A stretch of 12,726 nt of DNA from Planctomycetaceae bacterium (lineage in GTDB: Bacteria > Planctomycetota > Planctomycetia > Pirellulales > Pirellulaceae): the NCBI GenBank assembly GCA_003501565.1, contig DNPC01000192.1, positions 1-12,726 on the forward strand, given 5' to 3'. Positions 1 to 7,114 of the stretch are shown here, one piece after another. The first letter of the stretch is position 1; each line of letters opens with the position of its first letter. The notes beneath the pieces were generated by a model, which saw only the letters and a program-made list of their open reading frames with translations, searched no databases and was not told where the DNA came from. The translations under genes were made by a program, and so were the position numbers.

Positions 1-312
1 TCCGTCGATTCGCGAGCCGCAATCGGGACATTTAGAGTCTCCGACATTTCCCAGTCCCAGCGGCAACCGATACGCGACAACGTTTAGGAAACTGCCGACA
101 CACGCCCCAAAACTGAAGAACCAAACGGCGATGGTTGCATCCAAGCATGCCGATAGTATCGCCATCGGCCAATCAGCGCCATCGGACCGTTGAGCGATCG
201 AGTGCGTGTTGATGACGGAATTTACACCGACGTATAGTATGACCGCGCCTATCAGCGAAGTCAGCGTGATGCGGTACGGCCAGTTAGGACGTTGTTTGCG
301 TCGCTTGTGCAC
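1..312 (-). CDS. Type IV prepilin peptidase, N-terminal part (partial)
   Basis: Open to the left edge on the minus strand; 104 residues are visible. Residues 69-83 read GACVGSFLNVVAYRL, the hallmark of the N-terminal domain of A24 prepilin peptidases (PilD/GspO family), followed by CPDCGSRI, the first half of the zinc-binding Cys motif. These membrane enzymes cleave the leader of type IV pilins and pseudopilins and usually N-methylate the new end. The catalytic Asp residues would lie beyond the edge. The chosen start is a GTG at 312, the only good one after an in-frame stop. It gives a basic N-terminus and an extra hydrophobic helix (about residues 15-33) before the usual first helix. An ATG at 165 would give the normal family start length (55 visible residues). 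Neither has a convincing ribosome binding site. The family call is firm; the start is not. Confidence 0.8.
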   Translation of the reverse strand, partial: MHKRRKQRPNWPYRITLTSLIGAVILYVGVNSVINTHSIAQRSDGADWPMAILSACLDATIAVWFFSFGACVGSFLNVVAYRLPLGLGNVGDSKCPDCGSRIDG

Positions 313-479
313 TAGTTGGCCAATGGGTGTTCAGTGGGAAGTGTGATGATCGCTCTCAAATTGGCTCGCGAGTATACCACTGGCTGGACGAAGTGTCGCG
401 TGCATTGCCAGCCCATTCGAACAGCATGCTCCAGCATTCGCTGGACGCGAAAAACAGTTTACTACGCCAGATTCAGAAG

Positions 480-2027
480 ATGCCAAGCTCTCCAATCACC
501 GAAGTACCAGCCGTCCGAATTCGCAGATTGAATCCTGCGGCCCGGGATCTCTTGCCGGAAGCGGTCAATACAGACCCCTCAAACGTTGACGGACTCTCAG
601 GCCCGAACTCTGGGCAATACGTGGTGTACTGGATGACCGCGTTTCGGCGAACGAAAAGCAACTTTTCACTGCAACTGGCGCGTGATTTGGCTGTCGCATG
701 CGACAAGCCATTGATCATCCTGGAGCCGCTCAGAATCGGCTACCGCTGGGCGAGCATCCGAATGCACCAGTTTGTGATTGAAGGGATGCGAGATAACGCG
801 GCAGCCGCCCGGGCAGCCGATGTCCGCTACTTTCCCTACGTCGAACCGGAGCCGCATGCAAGTCAAGGAATGATCGAGGCGCTAGCTGCGAATTCGGCTG
901 CCGTCGTGACTGACGATTATCCTTGTTTTTTTCATCCCGCCCTGCTTCGGCTGGCGGCTCGCCGCATCACGGCACCACTGTTTGCCGTGGACTCAAACTG
1001 CCTAATGCCCCTAGCTGTACCCGACCGAACGTTCACCGTTGCGCATTCGTACCGGCGGTATATGCAGAAAGTGCTACCAGAACATCTGACCGTGTTTCCC
1101 GAACTAGAACCCCTGAAGTCAAAGCGGCTAAACAAAAGTGATAAAGTTCGATTGCCCCGAGGATTCGCAACGCAATATCCCGAAGCCAAGATTGCGAAGC
1201 TGCTTGCTCCAGGCGGCCTCGAACACTTGGACATTGATCAAAGCGTAACGCCTGGGGCCGTTTCCGGTGGGCAAGTAGCAGCAGGCGAGCTTCTTGCAAA
1301 GTTTGTCAATCACACCCTGGATGGTTACGGTCAGGACCGCAATGAGCCCGACCAGGTGGGTTCAAGCCAGTTGTCACCGCACTTGCACTTTGGCCACATT
1401 AGCTCGCATGAAGTGTTCGGGGCCATCATGGATCACCAGTCTTGGACGCTGGACAAACTGCAAAAACCTAACGGGAAAATGAGTGGGTTCTGGGGCGTCA
1501 GCGAAGATGCCGAAGCCTTTTTAGATCAACTGTGCACTTGGCGCGAGATCGGGTTCAACATGTCGTTCCGGGAACGGAACTATGACTCCATTGAATCACT
1601 GCCTGATTGGACGCAGAAGACAATTGCAGAACATCGCGATGATCCACGAGCTGAAGTTTATACCCTGGAAGAATTCGAATCAGCGCGCACCCATGATGAA
1701 CTCTGGAACGCAGCTCAAAGGCAGTTGGTACGCGAAGGCCGTATCCACAACTATTTGCGGATGTTGTGGGGCAAGAAAATTTTGCACTGGACGCCCAGTG
1801 TCGAGAGTGCACTTGCCATTATGGTGCATCTAAACAACAAGTACGCACTCGACGGTCGCGACCCGAATTCCTACAGCGGTATTTTCTGGGTACTCGGACG
1901 CTACGATCGCGCCTGGGGCCCCCAGCGTGAGATTTTCGGAAAAATTCGCTACATGACCAGCGATAGCACCGCCAGAAAATTCTCGGTCAAACAGTATCTC
2001 AAACGATTTGGCCCCGACGCCCATTAG
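480..2027 (+). CDS. Class II CPD photolyase (deoxyribodipyrimidine photo-lyase)
   Basis: Cytoplasmic flavoenzyme that uses light to split cyclobutane pyrimidine dimers in DNA. Numbered from the ATG at 480 (515 residues), the N-terminal Rossmann-like antenna domain begins around YVVYWMTAFRR (48-58). The C-terminal FAD domain carries class II signatures: THDELWNAAQ (404-413), RMLWGKKILHW (427-437, with the two Trp of the class II electron-transfer region), LDGRDPNSYSG (457-467) and IFGKIRYM (485-492). Family members are about 450-520 residues. The frame stays open back to 327, but residues before 480 show no family similarity that I recognise, so the ATG at 480 is preferred; ATG 426 is possible. 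The ribosome binding site is weak. It diverges from the prepilin peptidase and converges on the Sel1 gene. The subtype has GRYDRAWG where plant and archaeal class II enzymes have a different GxHDxxW sequence. Confidence 0.92.
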   Translation: MPSSPITEVPAVRIRRLNPAARDLLPEAVNTDPSNVDGLSGPNSGQYVVYWMTAFRRTKSNFSLQLARDLAVACDKPLIILEPLRIGYRWASIRMHQFVIEGMRDNAAAARAADVRYFPYVEPEPHASQGMIEALAANSAAVVTDDYPCFFHPALLRLAARRITAPLFAVDSNCLMPLAVPDRTFTVAHSYRRYMQKVLPEHLTVFPELEPLKSKRLNKSDKVRLPRGFATQYPEAKIAKLLAPGGLEHLDIDQSVTPGAVSGGQVAAGELLAKFVNHTLDGYGQDRNEPDQVGSSQLSPHLHFGHISSHEVFGAIMDHQSWTLDKLQKPNGKMSGFWGVSEDAEAFLDQLCTWREIGFNMSFRERNYDSIESLPDWTQKTIAEHRDDPRAEVYTLEEFESARTHDELWNAAQRQLVREGRIHNYLRMLWGKKILHWTPSVESALAIMVHLNNKYALDGRDPNSYSGIFWVLGRYDRAWGPQREIFGKIRYMTSDSTARKFSVKQYLKRFGPDAH

Positions 2028-2040
2028 CTCGGGCTCGAAG

Positions 2041-2065
2041 CTGTCGATCGTGGCGATTCGACCAG
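2041..2065. terminator. Possible weak bidirectional hairpin between convergent genes
   Basis: In the 87-base gap between two convergent stops, CTG-TCGA-TCG can pair with CGA-TCGA-CAG across a TGG loop, with single-base bulges on the 3' side. There is no T-tract on either side, so it is at best a weak terminator. The rest of the gap holds nothing I recognise. Confidence 0.25.
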
Positions 2066-2114
2066 CAATCGTGTCCAGTAATGGCTGGAAATTGCTCGCA
2101 AATCTCACAACACT

Positions 2115-3491
2115 TCACGGAGTCGGGGTTACCGGCGGGGCGGTCCGTGCAAACCGCATTCTTAGTTGCTCGGTTGCAGCTGTATTGCCGAGTTTCTCAG
2201 CCTTCAGATACAGAATCGTCGCGATGGTGCCGTTACGCGGGAAACCCAACCCGTTGTCCAGCATGTAAGCGAGTGAATTGTACGCGTCGGAATAACCCGC
2301 GTCGGCGGCGACCTGAAATCGCTTGATGGCGGCTGAATAGTCCACAGCTGTTCCATGACCATACAGTTCCATGGTTCCCAGTCCCCACTCACCAGCGATA
2401 CTTCCCCGCTCGATAGCTAGTTCGTACATCTGTTTAGCCCGGTCAAAGTCGGCTTCCGTTCCCGCGGCCCATTCGTAGGCGTAACCAACTTGGAATGCGG
2501 CATCGGCGTAACCTCCGGCTGCTGCTTTTTCAAACCATGACAAAGCTTCGGGCAAGTTCTGTTCGCCCGCGACACCGGTTCGAAACATCTGCCCAGCGTT
2601 GAACTGTGCCAGTGAGTATCCTCGGCGAGCGGCGGTCAAATAATGCTCGAGAGACTTTTCGTAATCGCGCTGAACGCCTAGGCCATATTCACGGCACCAA
2701 CCTAAACAAGTGATTGCGTCCACATTATTGCGGTCTGCAGCTTTGCTGGCCCAGCTGTAAACCTGTTGATAAATCGGACTCTCGCGATCGTGGTAGCCCC
2801 ATGCGACTTTGTACATTGCGCCCGGATATCCCAAGCGTGCGGCCCTTCGGAACCAACGTGCAGCTTCCTTTTTGTCTATCGCTGTCCCTAGGCCCCATTC
2901 GTGCGACGAACCAACCGCGAAGAGAGCGGAAGGTTCGCTTGAGTTGGAAAGCGATTCAAGATAGTTAATGAGGCTATCAGAATCATCACTTGGCGGTCCG
3001 GGCTCAACCTGATTGAACAGCAAGTAGTTCTCCTGAAAGAATACCTGCGCGTGCAACTCCCCTTCTTTTGCAAGCTTCCGCATCTGTGTGTTAAAGTCTT
3101 CTTGAGACAGCGACGCAGTAAACTCTGTCGTTCTTCGTTCACCGTGTCGGAGAAGTTCTACCGTGATGGTCTGTCCGGACTCTAGATCTTTGGTGATTTG
3201 AGATAGGTCAAATGAATCCAAGATCGGCTTGCCGTCGGCAGCGACGATGATATCGTCGACTTGCACATCATTTTGCAGCGACGGCAATACAAGGTGCACT
3301 ATCGCACCTACGGCCGAATCAAGCTGCAATCGCTCGACCTCCGGATCGGCAATGTCACTATATGTGATACCCAGCAAACCGGGTTCTTGAGCGAAGCCTC
3401 CGCACGATATCGCCAGGGCTATCAAGAGAAAACAGGGGCGTGGCAAACGCTTTGGGGCGAAGGAATTCTGCAGAGCTCTCATGTTGTACAC
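2115..3491 (-). CDS. Exported PDZ-domain plus Sel1-repeat protein
   Basis: 458 residues from a GTG start at 3491, which has GGGAAG seven bases upstream; an ATG three codons in is the alternative. A basic stretch and hydrophobic core (about 14-30) form a signal peptide, with probable cleavage near FA|QE at 35; Cys30 leaves a lipoprotein reading possible. Residues 38-125 resemble a PDZ domain (GLLGITYSD, then DDIIVAADGKPI and VELLRHGER) but lack the usual SPA..AGL turn. From about 188 to 437 there are roughly seven Sel1-like helical repeats with the A..W(F/Y)..AA..G(Y/N)..A pattern, for example EALSWFEKAAAGGY. The second repeat is degenerate. Such repeats act as scaffolds for protein-protein contacts. 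Function and partner are unknown; no enzyme motif is visible. The last residues are Pro/Thr rich. Confidence 0.85.
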   Translation of the reverse strand: MYNMRALQNSFAPKRLPRPCFLLIALAISCGGFAQEPGLLGITYSDIADPEVERLQLDSAVGAIVHLVLPSLQNDVQVDDIIVAADGKPILDSFDLSQITKDLESGQTITVELLRHGERRTTEFTASLSQEDFNTQMRKLAKEGELHAQVFFQENYLLFNQVEPGPPSDDSDSLINYLESLSNSSEPSALFAVGSSHEWGLGTAIDKKEAARWFRRAARLGYPGAMYKVAWGYHDRESPIYQQVYSWASKAADRNNVDAITCLGWCREYGLGVQRDYEKSLEHYLTAARRGYSLAQFNAGQMFRTGVAGEQNLPEALSWFEKAAAGGYADAAFQVGYAYEWAAGTEADFDRAKQMYELAIERGSIAGEWGLGTMELYGHGTAVDYSAAIKRFQVAADAGYSDAYNSLAYMLDNGLGFPRNGTIATILYLKAEKLGNTAATEQLRMRFARTAPPVTPTP

Positions 3492-4049
3492 CGAACTGCT
3501 TCCCGGTGGCGAGTGCGGGGAACGAACTTTTCAGGAATAGTCTAACTGTTTCCAAGCCTACGCGGGTTTGCAGTCATCGTTTCGCTATCCGTGTATCCAC
3601 CTGTGGAATGCGGCGTAGTAATTGCTCTTGACCATCTCTGCGAATACACGTGGCTTGCTATGCTTGGATTTTAGTCCTAGGTCGCCATTGTAAGACATTC
3701 GACACTTACAAAAGCAACACCATCGGCGGAAATCGACGGACGCTGTCGCTGGCATAGCACAGCGTGCTTGTACTGACACTTGCACCCAGAGGCAATTAAA
3801 CGGTGGGGTAGATTAGCTTTCGAAGCCCGATGATTCGCGAAGTTCAGCCGCGACGTTCGTCGCTTCTAGGACCCTCATGCATAAGTGACTCGCCGTGAAA
3901 TCGAATTTCAAACCGTTTAAATAAGACTGTGACTGTTTAAGGGCGGTATTCCGCCATCGGTAGATTGCTGGGAAGCTGTGCCATTCCGGTAAGTCCTGCT
4001 ATAACGGTTACCGAACGAACCTACACAAGCTTGAAACGTTGAAGAAACC
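3492..4049. other. Long divergent intergenic region with several inverted repeats
   Basis: No supported gene in 558 bases between divergent genes. Visible structure: TTGTAAG/CTTACAA (3688-3694 and 3705-3711, loop 10), GCGACG/CGTCGC (3850-3855 and 3858-3863), GAAAT/ATTTC (3897-3901 and 3905-3909), GGCGG/CCGCC (3942-3946 and 3951-3955, loop TATT), and a tandem GACTGT pair (3925-3936). None is followed by a T-tract. The stretch probably holds the promoters of both flanking genes. The number of 5-7 bp repeats is near what chance gives, so only the first stands out slightly. Confidence 0.4.
3997..4005 (+). promoter_or_regulatory. Candidate extended -10 promoter for the dehydratase gene
   Basis: TGCTATAAC matches an extended -10 (TGn plus TATAAC, 5 of 6 to TATAAT), 44 bases before the ATG at 4050. 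No good -35 hexamer lies 16-18 bases upstream, which is tolerable for an extended -10. GAAGAA at 4041-4046 could serve as the ribosome binding site. Planctomycete promoters are poorly defined, so this is tentative. Confidence 0.35.
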
Positions 4050-5738
4050 ATGACGCTAAACTGGAACAGCCGGAATCTGACGCGCGGGTGGCAACAATCC
4101 ATCACTGCGTTTTACTATGGCCTCGGAATGACCGAAGCCGACTTCGACAGGCCGCAGATCGGCATAGGCGTACCGTTGCTGGACGGCAATCTGTGCAATA
4201 TGCACGCTTATGACCTGGCCAAGCTGATTGCTGAAGGGTGCAGCCAAGCGGGGTTGATTGGTTTCCCGTTTGGGACGCCAGCTGTCAGCGACAACATCAC
4301 ACAAGGTCATGAGGGTGGCAACGCCAGCCTGCCATCCCGGAACATGATTGCGAACGCAGCGGAGTGTGTGGTTAGTGCGCACGGCTATGATGCTTTGGTT
4401 GGTCTGCATCACTGCGACAAGAATGGTCCCGGTTTTGCCATGGCTTTGGCACGACTCAATTACCCGGGACTGATCGTTAGTGGCGGCAGCATTATGCCGG
4501 GCTGCCACAACGGCCGGGACATTACAATTCTCGATGTTTACGACTCCCAGGCAGCCGCCGCCGTTGGGGCTATCGAGGAGTCTGAGGCCCAAGAGATCCG
4601 TCGCAAAGCCTGCCCTGGGGCAGGCGGCTGTGGAATTGCTGCGTCCTTCAATACTTGGGGAGTTGCGATGGAATCGATTGGTCTGATGCCACCTCAGAGC
4701 AGCTCGATCCCGGCCATTGACAACGCGAAAAAGGACGAGTGCCGCGAAACGGCCAGCCTGGTTTACAACCTGTTGGAGCAGCAAATACGTCCTCGAGACA
4801 TTCTCTCGCGCCGTGCATTTGAGAATGCAGCCGCGACCATTGCCGCGATTGGAGGTTCCACCAACGGCGTTCTGCACTTGCTCGCCTTGGCACGAGAGGC
4901 CGGTGTTGAGTTTGGGCTGCGTGACCTGCAAACGATTTTTCGACAGACGCCCGTCTTATGTAGCTTCGCGCCGCGAGGCGATAAGACAATGGTGGATTTG
5001 CACCGCATCGGCGGAACCTCCTTATTGCTCAAGCATCTGCTCCGTGCCGGCATATTGGACGGCAATCAACTAACCGTGACCGGACGATCGCTGGCCGAAA
5101 ACCTCGCCGATATTAGCGAGCCTCCAGCCGATCAAGAACTACTAGCTCCGGTCGATTCTCCATACAAACCGTTTGCTGACATTCAAATCTGTTTCGGCAA
5201 CCTAGCGCCTGAGGGCATTGTATTTAAAGTTTCGAGCATGAGCGAACCACGCTTTCGCGGCCAAGCCATTTGTTTCGACGAGGCAAAACAGGTTGTTGAG
5301 GCGGTGGAAGCGGGGCGAATCAAGCCGGGCAGCGTGATCGTGCTTCGATACCTCGGTCCAGTGGCCAGCGGTATGCCGGAGGTGTTGGTTGCTTCTGCAG
5401 CACTGTCAGTTCCCGAGCTAGACGGCAAAGTGGCTCTGATTTCAGATACTCGCGTCTCGGGTGTATCCCATGGTGCGATTGGAGTGCACTGTTCACCCGA
5501 GGCGATTGTGGGTGGGCCAATCGCGTTGGTCGAAGATGGAGACGAAATCTCGTTCGATTTGACAGCTGGCGCAATTACGCTGGCTGTCAGCGACGAAGAA
5601 CTCTCGCGGCGGCGAACGAATTGGTCGCCCCCTAAATTGAAAACTACACTTCGCGGATACTTAGCCGACTTTTCCGCCACCGTTGCACAAGCCAACCATG
5701 GCTGTGTCAGTCGAGCGCTCCTGCCCGACTGTGAGTGA
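4050..5738 (+). CDS. IlvD/Edd-family dehydratase, dihydroxy-acid dehydratase-like but divergent
   Basis: 562 residues, normal for this Fe-S dehydratase family, which removes water from 2,3-dihydroxy acids (valine/isoleucine synthesis) or from sugar acids. The start is supported by the family-like opening (SRNLTRGWQQS, then MTEADFDRPQIGIG). The three likely [Fe-S] ligands are present: Cys49 in GNLCNMH, Cys122 in HHCDKNGPG (followed by Asp123 and the usually carboxylated Lys124) and Cys194 in ACPGAGGCG. Other family marks are VSDNITQGHEG (79-89), SLPSR (93-97), IGGSTN (267-272), Glu444 in GMPE and the probable catalytic Ser470 in TRVSG. Odd features: SDTRVSGVSHG replaces the usual TDGRFSGGTxG, and the substrate-side loop near 86-96 differs from standard IlvD. 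No other branched-chain amino acid gene is nearby. It could be a housekeeping DHAD or a sugar-acid dehydratase paralogue; I cannot decide. Confidence 0.85.
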   Translation: MTLNWNSRNLTRGWQQSITAFYYGLGMTEADFDRPQIGIGVPLLDGNLCNMHAYDLAKLIAEGCSQAGLIGFPFGTPAVSDNITQGHEGGNASLPSRNMIANAAECVVSAHGYDALVGLHHCDKNGPGFAMALARLNYPGLIVSGGSIMPGCHNGRDITILDVYDSQAAAAVGAIEESEAQEIRRKACPGAGGCGIAASFNTWGVAMESIGLMPPQSSSIPAIDNAKKDECRETASLVYNLLEQQIRPRDILSRRAFENAAATIAAIGGSTNGVLHLLALAREAGVEFGLRDLQTIFRQTPVLCSFAPRGDKTMVDLHRIGGTSLLLKHLLRAGILDGNQLTVTGRSLAENLADISEPPADQELLAPVDSPYKPFADIQICFGNLAPEGIVFKVSSMSEPRFRGQAICFDEAKQVVEAVEAGRIKPGSVIVLRYLGPVASGMPEVLVASAALSVPELDGKVALISDTRVSGVSHGAIGVHCSPEAIVGGPIALVEDGDEISFDLTAGAITLAVSDEELSRRRTNWSPPKLKTTLRGYLADFSATVAQANHGCVSRALLPDCE

Positions 5739-5746
5739 AGCGAAGT

Positions 5747-5809
5747 GAGAGTTGGAGTAACGCGGGATTTTCCACGCGCTTAACTCTCTTACTTTTTGCT
5801 TTTTTTCCG
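5747..5809 (+). terminator. Strong intrinsic terminator after the dehydratase gene
   Basis: GAGAGTT (5747-5753) pairs perfectly with AACTCTC (5782-5788). Inside, CGCG/CGCG and GGA/TCC can extend the stem. It is followed by the T-rich run TTACTTTTTGCTTTTTTT. It starts nine bases after the dehydratase stop. The T-tract overlaps the last codons of the convergent ThuA gene, where it encodes the Lys-rich tail in the other strand. Confidence 0.7.
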
Positions 5810-6784
5810 TGGACGTTTATCGTCCAGATTTTGTGCGATCTCAGAATCGTCAACTGGAGCTGAGTTGATTCCCTCGGCGGGCACTTCGACTTTCGCAATC
5901 CAACACAGGGCATTCAGGATGACTTTGCGGAACGCATCGCTCTGCCAATTCTTGTGGAAATGGCCGCCCGTGAATCCAAAGCCCCGGCCGCCGTCGGGTC
6001 GTTCAACCGCCCACATGACGGCTTCTTTGCGTCCCTTGGCTGCTTTGATATGCGGGTAAGGCCCCTTTGGATAAACATACGGACCATCGCGTGTTTCGTC
6101 GGTCGGCGTGGCGACTAGCACTGGCGTAAACCGTACTCCATTCACCTCTCGGGGAGCCTCTGCACTGAATCCCTCCGTAAATCGCATGTTGAAATACCAC
6201 TCGTCGGTAATCGAAAACGGCTTGACTCCGCGTGTAATGGGATGTTCGGGAAGATCCTCAAACTTGGCATTCCAAATGGGGTTACATGACCACTCGTGCT
6301 CATAGCAGCCGCCAATCATCTTTCGAAACTCGGAACCAGCTTTGTCTTTGGGGACTTCGACTGCAAAGTGCATGCATCCGAATCCCACGCCATTACCAGC
6401 CAGTCCCTCCATTTTGGCCAAGCGGCCTTCACCGGCGAGTACTGGATGACGTCCATTTCCGTCGGAGAAACAAACCACTGCGTCGGCGTCGTCCAAGGTA
6501 TCTTCATCCTTGACCCAGCCCAACTCATGTCGATCGACAACTAGTCCCGGTACCGACTGCAGCCTCTTTTCCAGCAAAATCGTGCCAGCCCGAAACTCAT
6601 GCATCAACGGTGGGTGGCTCGGAGGTCCTGCGATCAGGACCAATTTGCGTGGGGCTGAATTGCCTTCGGTCAAAGCACCTGTGGCTGAAGTCTCTGAGGC
6701 TGGAGTTTCTGTGGCCGAGGCTCTTGCAAGGCTTGGCGTAACACTGGCAGCAAAACAGAGACGTAGGAAATCAGATCGTTTCAT
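5789..6784 (-). CDS. Exported ThuA-like (trehalose-utilisation domain) protein
   Basis: 331 residues from the ATG at 6784, chosen because GAGAG lies five bases upstream and a signal sequence follows at once (MKRSDFLRLCFAASV). An upstream in-frame start at 6853 adds 23 residues that would hide the signal. The leader resembles a planctomycete Tat-type MKRRDFL signal with the second Arg changed to Ser; cleavage is likely near ASA|TE. A Ser/Ala/Thr linker follows, then a class I glutamine-amidotransferase-like ThuA fold: KLVLIAGPPSHP (about 47-58), HEF (62-64), GVGFGCMHFA (132-141), DEWYFNM (194-200) and GGHFHKNW (273-280). ThuA-like proteins are tied to sugar metabolism, yet the reaction of most exported ones is unknown. 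The C-terminus is Lys-rich (RPRKKSKK). It is separated from the upstream ChaN-like gene by 330 bases, so probably its own unit. Confidence 0.85.
   Translation of the reverse strand: MKRSDFLRLCFAASVTPSLARASATETPASETSATGALTEGNSAPRKLVLIAGPPSHPPLMHEFRAGTILLEKRLQSVPGLVVDRHELGWVKDEDTLDDADAVVCFSDGNGRHPVLAGEGRLAKMEGLAGNGVGFGCMHFAVEVPKDKAGSEFRKMIGGCYEHEWSCNPIWNAKFEDLPEHPITRGVKPFSITDEWYFNMRFTEGFSAEAPREVNGVRFTPVLVATPTDETRDGPYVYPKGPYPHIKAAKGRKEAVMWAVERPDGGRGFGFTGGHFHKNWQSDAFRKVILNALCWIAKVEVPAEGINSAPVDDSEIAQNLDDKRPRKKSKK
6681..6725 (-). repeat. Three imperfect 15-bp tandem repeats in the ThuA gene linker
   Basis: On the plus strand the units are GTGGCTGAAGTCTCT, GAGGCTGGAGTTTCT and GTGGCCGAGGCTCTT. In the protein they give a degenerate five-residue repeat of the type (S/P)A(T/S)ET just after the signal peptide. 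This looks like a small in-frame minisatellite that can lengthen or shorten the linker without changing frame. Confidence 0.6.
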
Positions 6785-6888
6785 GGAAACTCTCGCGCGT
6801 TGGCATTGCCGATGAGAACGTTGACGCCCAAGGATGGAATCGGTCGTTGACAAACCGATGGCTGACCAAGAGCACTTCGAGGAACGCG

Positions 6889-6897
6889 ATCATAGCA
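6889..6897 (-). promoter_or_regulatory. Candidate extended -10 promoter for the ThuA gene
   Basis: Read on the minus strand the bases are TGCTATGAT, an extended -10 (TGn plus TATGAT). It would give a leader of roughly 100 bases before the ATG at 6784. The perfect inverted repeat at 6899-6923 sits directly upstream, where the -35 element would be. No clear -35 hexamer is present. Confidence 0.3.
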
Positions 6898-6898
6898 C

Positions 6899-6923
6899 AA
6901 ACGGCAATCGCACAGGGCCGTTT
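6899..6923. terminator. Perfect 7-bp hairpin with flanking T-run
   Basis: AAACGGC (6899-6905) pairs with GCCGTTT (6917-6923) over an 11-base loop, and TCTTTT follows on the plus strand. On the minus strand the hairpin lies about 190 bases after the ChaN-like gene stop and ends in only TTT. It is terminator-like on the plus strand, where no gene ends nearby, so an operator role for the adjacent minus-strand promoter is an alternative. Confidence 0.35.
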
Positions 6924-7114
6924 TCTTTTCAAACTCAACTACAAAACCTGCTTAGAAGCGTTGGCAATACGGCGGCGAGTCTCTGAGTGCGTAACTTCAC
7001 CGAACTGAAGGTTGACGCAGGTCGTCACCAAGCTATCAGTGTGTTCCGCCCGGAAACTTCCTCACTCGGCCAGTTGGCTGTCATCGCATGTGGCGGTCCT
7101 GAGTTAGCCATTGT

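Larger units (their letters stand above)
6785..7114. other. Intergenic gap and probable 5' leader of the ThuA gene
   Basis: 330 bases between two minus-strand genes. It holds the hairpin at 6899-6923 and the candidate -10 at 6889-6894, both listed separately. I see no coding frame or RNA gene in the remainder. Confidence 0.5.

Noticed and set aside
327..479. N-terminal extension of the photolyase back to 327
   Set aside because: Would make the protein unusually long; the extra 51 residues show no family similarity.
932..1234. 100-codon minus-strand frame inside the photolyase
   Set aside because: Antisense shadow of a clear gene, with overlapping shadows in other frames.
3585..3785. Cys-rich 66-codon frame on the minus strand in the long gap
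   Set aside because: No ribosome binding site, no recognisable motif, irregular codon use; Cys residues are not in a metal-binding spacing that I would trust.
4056..4931. 291-codon open frame on the minus strand
   Set aside because: Lies wholly antisense to the well-supported dehydratase gene; the translation has no recognisable pattern and a shadow frame of this size is expected opposite a GC-rich coding strand.
5183..5695. 170-codon open frame on the minus strand
   Set aside because: Also antisense to the dehydratase; Ser/Thr/Pro-rich shadow translation.
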